Part shown: in pieces, positions 55,463 to 63,706 of the stretch
Numbering within the stretch: the stretch's first letter is position 1
Layout: each line of letters begins with the position of its first letter
NCBI RefSeq assembly: GCF_003096195.1
Contig: NZ_CP023004.1
Span: 1,034,501-1,098,500, forward strand
Direction: 5' to 3'
DNA length: 64,000 nucleotides
Source of the DNA: Ereboglobus luteus
GTDB taxonomy: Bacteria > Verrucomicrobiota > Verrucomicrobiia > Opitutales > Opitutaceae
The notes under the pieces: model-generated
Seen by the model: the letters and a program-made list of their open reading frames with translations, nothing else
What the model was told of the DNA's origin: nothing
Database searches by the model: none
Made by a program: the position numbers and the translations under genes

Positions 55463-55474
55463 CAACACACCGCC

Positions 55475-56419
55475 ATGAATTGCCAACGCATCCAGGACGA
55501 ATGCCTCATCGAGGCCCTGCACGACGGCTCGCTCCCGTCCGCGACAGCCGATGCCGTGCGCGCCCACCTCGCCGCCTGCCCGGCCTGCCGCGCTCAACTC
55601 GCGGAGCTCGAAACCATCACCGCGCAACTCGACCGCCTTCCGGCTCCCGCCGCGCCCTCGCAGCGCATGCGCGCCAGTTTCGACGCCATGCTCGCCGCCG
55701 AAAAAGCGCTCCAGAAAAACAACCGTCTTAACAATCCGCGCCGCGTTTCGCGCCTCGACACCTTTTTCGCGCGCCTTTTTCCGCGCCGCCCCGTGTATCA
55801 ATTCGGCGCGTCGCTCGCGCTTCTTGCGCTCGGTCTTTTCGTCGGCGCGCGTTTCCTCACACCGGCTTCAACGCCGGGCGCCGGCCCGGAAACGCCCGCG
55901 CCCAACTCCACCGCCATGGAGCTGGCCGAGCTTCGCGAGCAAGTGAACAACATGGGCCGCCTCGTCACCTATTCGTTGCTCCAGCAGAAATCCACGAGCG
56001 AACGCCTGCAATCCGTGCTTGCCACGCTCCAGCTCAAATCGCCCGACCGCCAGCTTCTCACCGACCTTGTCGGCACGCTTGCGTTCGATCCGTCCGTCAA
56101 TGTCCGGCTTTCCGCGGTCGAGGCGCTCGCGCCGCACACCGGCGAGGACCTCGTGCGCGCCGGCCTCATCGCCGCGCTCCCGCGCGAAACCGCGCCGCTC
56201 GTGCAAGTCGCCATGATCGAACTCCTCGCCTCCGCCCGCGACACCGAGGCCGCGCCCGTTTTTGCCAGGCTCATGCTGGACGACCGCGCCGACCCCTCCG
56301 TCCGCGAAACCGCGCGCCGCGCCCTCGCCGTGCTCGACTCGCCGCACGCACCGGCCCTTGAACCGGCGCACGACCACAATCTTTCGCACACATCCACCGA
56401 CACAAAAACAACCACTTGA
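55475..56419 (+). CDS. Anti-sigma factor with zinc-finger motif, membrane helix and HEAT-like region
   Basis: A 314-residue protein beginning with a zinc-finger motif (HLAACPAC) like ZAS anti-sigma factors, then a basic linker, a membrane helix near residues 108-125 (FGASLALLALGLFVGARFL), and a C-terminal part with HEAT-like helical repeats (VNVRLSAVEALAPH and DPSVRETARRALAVL). It should hold the sigma factor at the membrane; the periplasmic HEAT-like part is an unusual sensor domain. It starts 12 bases after the sigma stop. Confidence 0.85.
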   Translation: MNCQRIQDECLIEALHDGSLPSATADAVRAHLAACPACRAQLAELETITAQLDRLPAPAAPSQRMRASFDAMLAAEKALQKNNRLNNPRRVSRLDTFFARLFPRRPVYQFGASLALLALGLFVGARFLTPASTPGAGPETPAPNSTAMELAELREQVNNMGRLVTYSLLQQKSTSERLQSVLATLQLKSPDRQLLTDLVGTLAFDPSVNVRLSAVEALAPHTGEDLVRAGLIAALPRETAPLVQVAMIELLASARDTEAAPVFARLMLDDRADPSVRETARRALAVLDSPHAPALEPAHDHNLSHTSTDTKTTT

Positions 56420-56445
56420 AAACCGCAGCCCCGCTGCAATTTGCC

Positions 56446-57710
56446 ATGAAAACAAAAACCGCATTCCTCCGCGCGCCGCTTCTCGCCGCCGCCATCGCCT
56501 GTTCCGCAGCCTTGCTTCCCGCGCAGGACGCCTACCGCGAGCTCGGCGCCACGCCGCCGCTCGCCGCTGAAGCCAGCCCCGCGAAAAAAGCCAGCTACAG
56601 CAGCCAGCCCGGAAAAAACACCACCACCGCGCGCATTTCCTTCTCCGACCGGAGCAAGCCTGGCACGTTAAAGATCAACATGACCGTCGCCGAAATCGGC
56701 ATCGAGGGCACGAGCGGAAACGAAATCATCGTCACCTCCTCGCTCGACCAGAAAGGCGCGCCCAAGACCGACGACGATGGTTTCCGCCGCCTCGACCAGG
56801 AGCAGGCTTTCGAGCTCGTCGAAAAGGACAATGTCGCCACGCTTCGCATCGCGGGAGGCAGCCCGCGGTCTGCGGCCGGGGCGGAGTTCAAAATCAAGGT
56901 TCCGCGCAACACCAACCTTTCCATCAGAACGCAATCCGTCGAGGGTGTTGAAATCGACGACATCGACGGCGATATCGAGGTGAACAGCACCAACGGCGAA
57001 ATCAGCCTTGAAAACGTCAGCGGCTCCGTTGTCGCCAACACGATGAGCGGAAAAATCGACGCCGAGTTCAAGCGCGCCCCGCAAAAACCCGTTTCGCTCA
57101 CTTCCATGAGCGGCGCCATCGAGCTTTCCCTGCCGCCAAAAAGCGCGGCCAACCTCCGCATGCGCACCTTGAGCGGCGCCATCCGAACCAACTTTCCAGA
57201 AAGCGCGCTCAAGACGACCACCGAAACGCGCGCCGACGCCAAGGCAAGGAAGGTCAGCATGCAAGTCACGCACGACGGCGACAGCGGCGTGACGGTTGTC
57301 ACGAGCAATTCCGGTGACAGTTACGCTTTCTCGACGACAACCGGCGAGGTGCAAATCCCCCGCCCCCGGCCCCGCCCGCCGCGCCGAGTGATGGCGAGCT
57401 CGTCGAAACCATTATCGAAACGCGCAAGGCGCAGGCATTTGATTACGCCGACAAAGGGCTCGCCGCCGCCCAAAAAGGCATCGCCGCCGCAATTCAGGCG
57501 ATCGATGGAATCAAGGGCCTCAGCGACGAGGAAAAAGAACTCATCAAGCGCAAGATCCAAGCCGGTGGAAACGCCATGCCGCGCACGGTTCGCGTAACCG
57601 GCATGCCCTCGGTCGGCGGCAAGACGATCACCGGCGCGCTCAACGGCGGCGGCATCGACATCCAGCTCACCACCATGAGCGGTCCGATCACGCTCAAGCA
57701 GGAAAAGTAA
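56446..57710 (+). pseudogene. DUF4097-type exported protein with apparent frameshift
   Basis: The first frame, from the ATG at 56446, has a signal peptide (LLAAAIACSAALLPAQDA) and the DUF4097/adhesin-like beta-strand repeats (NTNLSIRTQSVEGVEIDDID, LSGAIRTNF). It loses sense after position 57355 in a C-rich stretch. From 57360 the next frame continues with meaningful sequence (SDGELVETIIETRKAQAF, GALNGGGIDIQLTTMSG) and ends at 57710 with the same strand pattern. One missing base in the C run 57357-57361 would explain this. It is either a real 1-base deletion, a programmed shift or a sequencing error. It is third in the sigma/anti-sigma operon. Confidence 0.75.
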
Positions 57711-57795
57711 TTTTTCCAAGGCACCAAAGGTGCGCGAGACGAGATCCCGCAACGTGAAACCTGTCAGAACTGAGCGCGTTGCGCTTTCAAGCAGG

Positions 57796-57855
57796 TAGGG
57801 CGAACCGTCCCCGGTAAGCCGCGCAATTTTGGTTTACCGGGGACGGTTCGCCCTA
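57796..57855. repeat. Perfect 22-base inverted repeat (TAGGGCGAACCGTCCCCGG type)
   Basis: Arms at 57796-57817 and 57834-57855 match perfectly as inverted copies with a 16-base loop. It lies between the convergent DUF4097 and DUF192 stops. A weaker half-copy with GCAGGGCGAACCG is at 18359, between kdsB and the thioesterase gene. Confidence 0.8.
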
Positions 57856-57870
57856 GCCAAAAGCCCGCTC

Positions 57871-58458
57871 TCACCGCGCCGCCTCGTCTCGCAAGCCGTA
57901 GTTTTCAGGCTTAAAACCGCGCGCTTCCAGCGCCTCCCCGAGCGCCTTCAAGTCGAGTTTTGCGCCGGCGTCCGATGTCATCGACGGGGCCGGTTTCACG
58001 CCGTGGCGCTCGAACCAGCCTTGGTTCATTTCGAGCGCGTAGTGGATATCCGTGCGCGCCGAGGTCACCGAGGTTTCGTCGAATGGAAACATCTGGCGCA
58101 CTTCGCGCAGCACGCCGTCTTTTGTGAAAAATCCTATGTCCAACGGGAGCGGGGTGTTGCGCATGTAGAAGCCCATGCGCTGGGGGTATTGATAGACAAA
58201 AATCATCCCCTGGTCCTCCGCGAGATCGCGACGCCCCATTAGGCCGCGACTGAGTTCGCGCATGTTATTCGGTTGCTCCACAGCGAGTTGCATACGCACG
58301 GGCTGATCGCCCACGCTTATGGTGAAATATTCCGAGGCCGATTTTATCGCCTTTGGAGCAGCTGCCGTCTTGCCATCCTTGCAGCTTGTTGCCAGAAAAA
58401 GGGTCGCTGCTGTCACAACGATCCTCACAATAACAGAAAGCATATTTGCGTTTTTCAC
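57871..58458 (-). CDS. DUF192 lipoprotein
   Basis: A 195-residue (from GTG at 58458) or 190-residue (from ATG at 58443) lipoprotein with the lipobox LATSC. The C-terminal DUF192 domain has the conserved RGLMGRRDLAEDQGMIFVY, GFYMRNTPLPLDIGFF and DIHYALEMNQGWFERHGV blocks. The domain's role is unknown in bacteria. It is divergent from the aminopeptidase gene. Confidence 0.8.
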   Translation of the reverse strand: MKNANMLSVIVRIVVTAATLFLATSCKDGKTAAAPKAIKSASEYFTISVGDQPVRMQLAVEQPNNMRELSRGLMGRRDLAEDQGMIFVYQYPQRMGFYMRNTPLPLDIGFFTKDGVLREVRQMFPFDETSVTSARTDIHYALEMNQGWFERHGVKPAPSMTSDAGAKLDLKALGEALEARGFKPENYGLRDEAAR

Positions 58459-58515
58459 GATATTTGTGGGTAATCGGTGTCCCTTTTAAATTCAATTCCC
58501 AATCACAAAATCCAC

Positions 58516-59655
58516 ATGGCTACTCCCACCTCAAAACTCCTCTACGCGGCTTCCGCCAACAATCCAGACCAGCTTTATTTCGGACGCGTCAGCGTGCCCG
58601 ATCCGTTTATCGCGTTTTCGATCGCGGGCAAAAAATACGCCATCGTCAACGCGCTCGAATACGCCCGCGTCAAGCGCGACTCCGCCTTTGACGTCGTGCT
58701 GCCCCTCGAAACCTACGCCGAGAAGGCGATGGAGCGCTTCGGCAAGTTCGGACGCCTCTCGCCCGCCGAAACCATTGCCGTGATCGCCGCCGAGTTCGGG
58801 CAAAAATCCTTTCTCGTGCCCGAGGATTTTCCCGCCAGCCTCTACGCGCGCCTCTCGATTCTGCACGGTATCAAACTCGAGCCCGTCAACGGCCCCATTT
58901 TCCCCGAGCGCGAAATCAAGACGCCCGCCGAGGCCGCGAAAATCAAGGAAGGCAACCGTTGCGCCGCGGCAGGCATCGCCGCCGCCGAAAAAGTGCTCAA
59001 GGAAAGTAAAATCTCCAACGGAAAACTCACGTGGCAACGCAAGCCGCTCACCTCCGAGCGCCTCAGGACCGCCATCGAAATCGCCTGCCTCGAGGCCGGC
59101 TCGCTTTCAATCGACACCATCGCCGCGGGCGGCAACCAGGCCTGCGATCCGCACCACGGCGGCAGCGGCGTGCTCCGCGCCAACCAGCTTATCGTCGTGG
59201 ACGTGTTCCCGCGCGTGCAGGCGACCGGCTACCATGGCGACATGACGCGCACGTTCCTCAAGGGCCGCGCCAACGACTTCCAGAAAAAACTCGTCGCCAC
59301 CGTGCGCGAAGCCCAGCTCGCTGCGCTCAAGCTCGTCAAGGCGGGCGTCAACGGACAAGTCGTGCACCAGGCCGTCAACGACACTTTCTCCAAACACGGC
59401 TACAAAACCGAGCGCACCGAGAAGGGCGCCACCGGCTTTTTCCACGGCACCGGCCACGGACTCGGCCTCGCCGTGCACGAGGCCCCGCGCGTGAGCACCG
59501 TCGATTACGTTTTGAAGGCGGGCTCGGTTGTCACCATCGAGCCGGGTCTCTATTATCCCGGCCACGGCGGCTGCCGCATCGAGGACGTCGTGCAAGTCAC
59601 CGACGCCAAACCCAAGATGCTCTCCAGCTTCCACTACAACTGGGAAATTAAATAA
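58516..59655 (+). CDS. M24-family aminopeptidase (Xaa-Pro type)
   Basis: A 379-residue metallopeptidase with a creatinase/prolidase N-terminal domain and a pita-bread catalytic domain. The five metal ligands are found in IVVDVFPR and GDMTRTF (Asp), HGTGHGLGLAVHE (His), IEPGLYYPG (Glu) and IEDVVQVT (Glu). It hydrolyses Xaa-Pro peptides or similar; the exact specificity is not determined. The ATG at 58516 begins MATPTSKLL. Confidence 0.92.
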   Translation: MATPTSKLLYAASANNPDQLYFGRVSVPDPFIAFSIAGKKYAIVNALEYARVKRDSAFDVVLPLETYAEKAMERFGKFGRLSPAETIAVIAAEFGQKSFLVPEDFPASLYARLSILHGIKLEPVNGPIFPEREIKTPAEAAKIKEGNRCAAAGIAAAEKVLKESKISNGKLTWQRKPLTSERLRTAIEIACLEAGSLSIDTIAAGGNQACDPHHGGSGVLRANQLIVVDVFPRVQATGYHGDMTRTFLKGRANDFQKKLVATVREAQLAALKLVKAGVNGQVVHQAVNDTFSKHGYKTERTEKGATGFFHGTGHGLGLAVHEAPRVSTVDYVLKAGSVVTIEPGLYYPGHGGCRIEDVVQVTDAKPKMLSSFHYNWEIK

Positions 59656-59765
59656 ATGCGGAATGCGGATTTCGAAATGCGGAATGAAAACTGAAATCTG
59701 GAAATCCGCGCGCATATAACGCTTGCGTCCGGCAATTCCGCATTCCGAAATCCGCATTCCGCATT
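59655..59765. repeat. Inverted repeat of AATGCGGAATGCGGATTTCG type
   Basis: The left arm (AATGCGGAATGCGGATTTCG and onward, 59655-59686) and the right arm (59735-59765) are inverted copies of 31 bases with one or two mismatches. Each arm is made of three AATGCGG-type units. It fills the gap between the aminopeptidase stop and the hldA start, three bases before the ATG. Confidence 0.85.
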
Positions 59766-59768
59766 CGT

Positions 59769-60749
59769 ATGATCACCACTGCCACCGCCACCGCGCTCCT
59801 TAAAAAAATCGCCGGCCTGCGAATCCTCGTCATCGGCGACGTGATGCTCGACCACTATATTTGGGGCGACGCCACGCGCATCTCCCCCGAGGCTCCCGTG
59901 CCCGTCGTGGACATCGCGCGCGACACGCACACCGCCGGCGGCGCGGCCAACGTCGCACTCAACATCGCCTCGCTCGGCGCGCGCTGCACCGTGGCCGGAT
60001 TTTTTGCGGACGACGAGGCGGGCAAAAAACTCACCGAAATCCTCGCCGGTCACGACATCGCCACCATCCGCACACCCGGCGCCGGCGCCACAATCCTCAA
60101 GACGCGCGTGCTCGTGCAGCACCAGCAACTCTGCCGCCTCGACCGCGAAAACCCGCCCTCGGCCTACGCAATTCCAACCGGAAAAATCACCGCGCTCTTT
60201 CGCGACGCGGTCCGCGCCCACGACGCCGTTGTCCTTTCCGATTACGCCAAGGGCATACTGTCGGACAAACTCGTCGCCACCGTCACCAAGATTGCGCGCC
60301 GCGAGGGCAAGATCATCGCACTCGACCCGAAACCCAAGCGCGCGCTCGCCTTCCGCGACCTCGACCTCATCACGCCCAACCGCAAGGAGGCGCTCCAGCT
60401 CGCCGGCGTCGAACCCGAGGCGGGCACGCCCTTCCCCGCGGCCGAAGTCTGCGCCCGCCTCTACAAACTCTACCGCACCCGCAACCTCGTCATCACCATG
60501 AGCGAGGACGGCATGCTCCTTTCGAGCAAGGGCAAGATCGGCAAAACAATCCCCACCGCCGCGCGCGAAGTGTTCGACGTGTCCGGCGCGGGCGACACCT
60601 CGCTCGCCGCGCTCACGCTCGCCCTCGCCGCCGGCAGCTCGCTCGAAACCGCCGCGCAATTTGCCAACATCGCCGCGGGCGTCGTCGTCGGCAAGGTCGG
60701 CACCGCCGTCGCCAGCCCCGCCGAAATCCTCGCGCGCGCCGGGAAATAG
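59769..60749 (+). CDS. hldA: D-glycero-beta-D-manno-heptose-7-phosphate kinase
   Basis: Phosphorylates heptose 7-phosphate at C1 for LPS core heptose. The 326-residue protein is the kinase half only (not fused to the adenylyltransferase domain as in E. coli HldE). It has GGAANVALNIASLG, ISPEAPVPVVDIARDTHTAG and the PfkB signature FDVSGAGDTSLAALTLAL. It starts right after a palindromic repeat and is followed by a small lipoprotein gene. Confidence 0.92.
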   Translation: MITTATATALLKKIAGLRILVIGDVMLDHYIWGDATRISPEAPVPVVDIARDTHTAGGAANVALNIASLGARCTVAGFFADDEAGKKLTEILAGHDIATIRTPGAGATILKTRVLVQHQQLCRLDRENPPSAYAIPTGKITALFRDAVRAHDAVVLSDYAKGILSDKLVATVTKIARREGKIIALDPKPKRALAFRDLDLITPNRKEALQLAGVEPEAGTPFPAAEVCARLYKLYRTRNLVITMSEDGMLLSSKGKIGKTIPTAAREVFDVSGAGDTSLAALTLALAAGSSLETAAQFANIAAGVVVGKVGTAVASPAEILARAGK

Positions 60750-60807
60750 CCCCGCCATAATTCGCTGGCTCTTTTTTGCCGCGCGCCCCTCACTACCAAC
60801 ACACCGA

Positions 60808-61263
60808 ATGAGAACCGCACTCCTTTTCCTCCTTTCCGCGCTGGCCATTGCCCTCGCGTCCGGCTGCGCCTCCGGCACGTCCAAAAGCGCCGCCTACAAC
60901 ATCATCCCCGCCGGGGCCCACGGACGCGAAACCTCATGGACCCCCACCGAGGGCGACATCGCCACCCTGGAGAAAAAACTCACGCGCCAGTTCAGCATGC
61001 CCGACAAAATGGTCATCTCCGGAATCGCCGAGGGCCTGCCCCCGTATTCACTTTCCGAATACAACATTCGCTACACCGGCACCGGCCCCGTCGAAAGCCG
61101 CTACATTCTCGGCGAGGCGGTTCACAAAAGCCTCCCGGAGGCAGCCACGCTTCTCACCGACAACCGCTATGTGATGCCCGAAAAAGGCGGCCCGCGCTAC
61201 TTCACCGTCATGTATAAGCCCGCCGAGGAGCGCATCGTGGCCGTGCGCTTCAATGGAAATTAA
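60808..61263 (+). CDS. Small lipoprotein of unknown function
   Basis: A 151-residue protein with a lipoprotein signal (LLFLLSALAIALASGC, lipobox LASGC). The middle part (MPDKMVISGIAEGLPPYSL) has no recognised domain. It lies between the heptose kinase and the heptose phosphatase on one strand, so it may act in the envelope. Confidence 0.6.
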   Translation: MRTALLFLLSALAIALASGCASGTSKSAAYNIIPAGAHGRETSWTPTEGDIATLEKKLTRQFSMPDKMVISGIAEGLPPYSLSEYNIRYTGTGPVESRYILGEAVHKSLPEAATLLTDNRYVMPEKGGPRYFTVMYKPAEERIVAVRFNGN

Positions 61264-61340
61264 ATAGTGTGATTTAAGAATATAGAAAGAGACAGCGCCC
61301 CCTCCGAAAAACCAACGGCGCGGCTGCGCCCCTCCGACTT

Positions 61341-61370
61341 CTTAATTCATAATTCTTAATTCTTAATTTT
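61341..61370. repeat. Low-complexity repeat arm TTCTTAATTCATAATTCTTAATT
   Basis: Three near-tandem units of TTAATTC/TTCTTAA type occupy the gap before gmhB. A degenerate left arm (ATTTAAGAATATAG near 61271) may pair with it. It matches the layout of the other arm-type repeats. Confidence 0.5.
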
Positions 61371-61371
61371 A

Positions 61372-61905
61372 ATGAAGGCCCTGTTTCTCGACCGCGACGG
61401 CACGCTTATCATCGACAAGCACTACCTCCACGATCCGGAAGGCGTGGAGCTTTTTCCCGGCGTGGCCGAAAGCATCGCGCACGCGCGCAAACTCGGCTAC
61501 CGGCTTTACCTTATTACAAACCAGTCCGGCATCGGGCGCGGTTATTACACCGAGGCGGACGCCGTTCGTTGCAACGAACGCATGGAGCAGCTCATCGGGC
61601 TCGGCTCCCGGCCGCTCTTCGCCGAAATCTGCATCGCGCCCGAAACACCCGAGCAGCCCCAGCGCTATCGCAAACCCTCGCCGCGTTTCATCCTCGAGAT
61701 GATCGCGCGCGACAACCTCGACCCCGCGCAATGCTGGATGGTCGGCGACCGCGACGCCGACATCGACGCCGGTCTCAACGCAAAAATCCACCCCGCCGCG
61801 CTCTGCACCGGCAAACTCACCCGCGCCGACTGGGCTGCGATTCCCGCCTATCGCGACGTGCCCGTGTTCGACGACTTCCCGGCATTCGTGCGCACGCTGG
61901 AATAA
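61372..61905 (+). CDS. gmhB: D-glycero-beta-D-manno-heptose-1,7-bisphosphate 7-phosphatase
   Basis: A HAD-IIIA phosphatase, 177 residues, with the nucleophile motif FLDRDGTLIID, YLITNQSGIGRGYYT and MVGDRDADIDAG. The zinc loop usually seen in GmhB (CPHxP with later Cys) reads CIAPETPEQPQRYRKPSP here, so most metal ligands are missing. The assignment as GmhB rests on motif order and on hldA upstream. The gene follows directly after the repeat arm, and no ribosome site is evident. Confidence 0.82.
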   Translation: MKALFLDRDGTLIIDKHYLHDPEGVELFPGVAESIAHARKLGYRLYLITNQSGIGRGYYTEADAVRCNERMEQLIGLGSRPLFAEICIAPETPEQPQRYRKPSPRFILEMIARDNLDPAQCWMVGDRDADIDAGLNAKIHPAALCTGKLTRADWAAIPAYRDVPVFDDFPAFVRTLE

Positions 61906-61940
61906 CCCGGTTTCGCGCGCGAAACCGATTTTCCGAAACC

Positions 61941-63269
61941 TCACTCGCGCTTGCTGATTTCTCGCGGGGCGGTTTCCACCTGCGAGGGATCGGCCAGTTT
62001 CTTCTGCCCCTTCGCGCCAAGCTCCTCGAACTTTCGCGCGCCGGGCAGCACGCTGCCCTCGAGCGAACCGACGGCGGCGTTGTAGCTTTTGGTCGCGGCA
62101 TCAAGCCCGCGGCCCACTTTGCCCAAATGGTCGGCAAACGTCGCAATGCGGTCATACAACTCGCGACCGAGCCGGCTGACTTCCTCGGCGTTTTTCGACA
62201 CTGCCTCCTGACGCCATCCATACGCGGCGGCCTTGAGAAGCGCGATCAAAGTCGTGGGCGTGGCGAGCAGCACTTTTTTTGAAATCGCGCGATCCAGCAG
62301 CGTGTTGTCCGTCTGCAGCGCGGCCGTCAAAAAGTGATCCCCCGGCACAAACAAAACGACAAACTCGGGCGCGGGCTGGAACTGTTGCCAGTAATTTTTC
62401 GCGCCAAGCTGGTCGATGTGTGTGCGCATTTTTTGCGCATGCTCGGCGAGTTTCGACGCGCGCGCGTTTTCGTCCGCCGCATCAAGCGCGTCGCGATAGG
62501 CCTGCACCGGCGTCTTCGCATCGACCACGATGCGCTGCCCGCCCGGCAAGCGCACCACAAGGTCGGCGCGCAGTTTCTCGCCGTCGCCCCCGGTGGCGGT
62601 TTCCTGCTCGGTGAAATCACAATACGAAAGCATGTCGGCAAGCTCAACCACGCGGCGCAGTTGGAGCTCGCCCCAGCTTCCGGCGTAGGAAGTGGAGCGA
62701 AACGCATTCGACAACTTGAGCGTTTCCGCCTGCAGGCGGGTTTGCGCGGTGTTGAGCGATTCGAGCTGCTGGCCGAGCTGCCCGTAGGCGTTTGCGCGCT
62801 TTTGCTCAAGCTCGCCGATCTTGGTGTCCACTTTTTCGAGCGATTCCTTGAGCGGCTTGACGAGCGAGTCGATCGCCTGCTGGCGCGCGGCGAGGTCGCC
62901 CTCGGCCTTTTGCTGGTATTGCTTGAGCGCTTGCTGGGCGAATTGCACAAACGCGTCGCTGTTGCTCTTCAGCGCGTCGGAGGAAAGCGCCTTGAACTCC
63001 GCGGTCAGGCGCGCGTGCGCGTCGTTGAACGCGGCGATTTTTTCCGCGGCGGCGGCGCGCTCGCCCGCGAGCGTTTTTTCAAGCGCGATGCGCTGCGCCT
63101 CAACCTCCGCAAGCCGCGCAAGCTCGGCATCGCGCGCGCGCAACCGCTCGACAAGCGCGGCACGCTGTCCGCGCGCATGAAGCCAGGCCAAAAGCGCGCC
63201 CGCGATGACGCCCAAGATTGCTGCGAGGATAAGGTATGCGATCACGATCAGCCCAGCGTTGCGCTTCAC
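61941..63269 (-). CDS. rmuC: DNA recombination protein RmuC
   Basis: A 442-residue protein with an N-terminal membrane helix (LIVIAYLILAAILGVIAGALL), a long coiled coil (residues 35-180), and the RmuC nuclease-like domain: SYAGSWGELQLRRVVELADM, LPGGQRIVVDAKTPVQAYRDAL and FVVLFVPGDHFL. The role is in limiting inverted-repeat recombination. It starts at GTG 63269. The abundance of inverted repeats in the window makes this gene of interest by its known effect on such sequences in E. coli. It is convergent with gmhB. Confidence 0.93.
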   Translation of the reverse strand: MKRNAGLIVIAYLILAAILGVIAGALLAWLHARGQRAALVERLRARDAELARLAEVEAQRIALEKTLAGERAAAAEKIAAFNDAHARLTAEFKALSSDALKSNSDAFVQFAQQALKQYQQKAEGDLAARQQAIDSLVKPLKESLEKVDTKIGELEQKRANAYGQLGQQLESLNTAQTRLQAETLKLSNAFRSTSYAGSWGELQLRRVVELADMLSYCDFTEQETATGGDGEKLRADLVVRLPGGQRIVVDAKTPVQAYRDALDAADENARASKLAEHAQKMRTHIDQLGAKNYWQQFQPAPEFVVLFVPGDHFLTAALQTDNTLLDRAISKKVLLATPTTLIALLKAAAYGWRQEAVSKNAEEVSRLGRELYDRIATFADHLGKVGRGLDAATKSYNAAVGSLEGSVLPGARKFEELGAKGQKKLADPSQVETAPREISKRE

Positions 63270-63299
63270 CGTGTTTTGGCAACCAAGGAACGCGACCGC

Positions 63300-63587
63300 T
63301 CACACCTTTAGCCGCGCGCGCGCCTCGTCCAGCGAAAGCCCGTCAATTTGGACGACCTTCTGGCGGGACTTCCCGCCATGCGCGACCGAAACCGCGCGCT
63401 TTGGCAGGTCCAGCGTCTCCGCCAAAAATTCGCACAGCTCCTCGTTGGCGCGCCCCTCAAGCGCGGGCGCGCGCACCTTGACCTTGAGCGCGTCGCCGAG
63501 CCACCCCGCCACCTCGTTGCGAGGCGCGTTCGGAATGGCCTTGATCGCGAGTTTGCAGGAGGCAGCGGATGGCGGTTGGGTGGACAT
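63300..63587 (-). CDS. DUF167 (YggU-family) protein
   Basis: A 95-residue small protein of the DUF167/YggU family with IKAIPNAPRNEVAGW at the N-terminus, VRAPALEGRANEELCEFLAE in the middle, and KVVQIDGL at the end. The function is unknown. It is 30 bases upstream of rmuC and possibly co-transcribed. Confidence 0.88.
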   Translation of the reverse strand: MSTQPPSAASCKLAIKAIPNAPRNEVAGWLGDALKVKVRAPALEGRANEELCEFLAETLDLPKRAVSVAHGGKSRQKVVQIDGLSLDEARARLKV

Positions 63588-63706
63588 TTTTGCGAATCAG
63601 TTTCCGCAAATACGAGCAGTCTTCGCACGCCTCGGCAACACGACAAAGACGGTCTGTCGGCATATTTTTGTAAACAGACCGGTAACTTTATGCGGTGTTT
63701 TGTATA

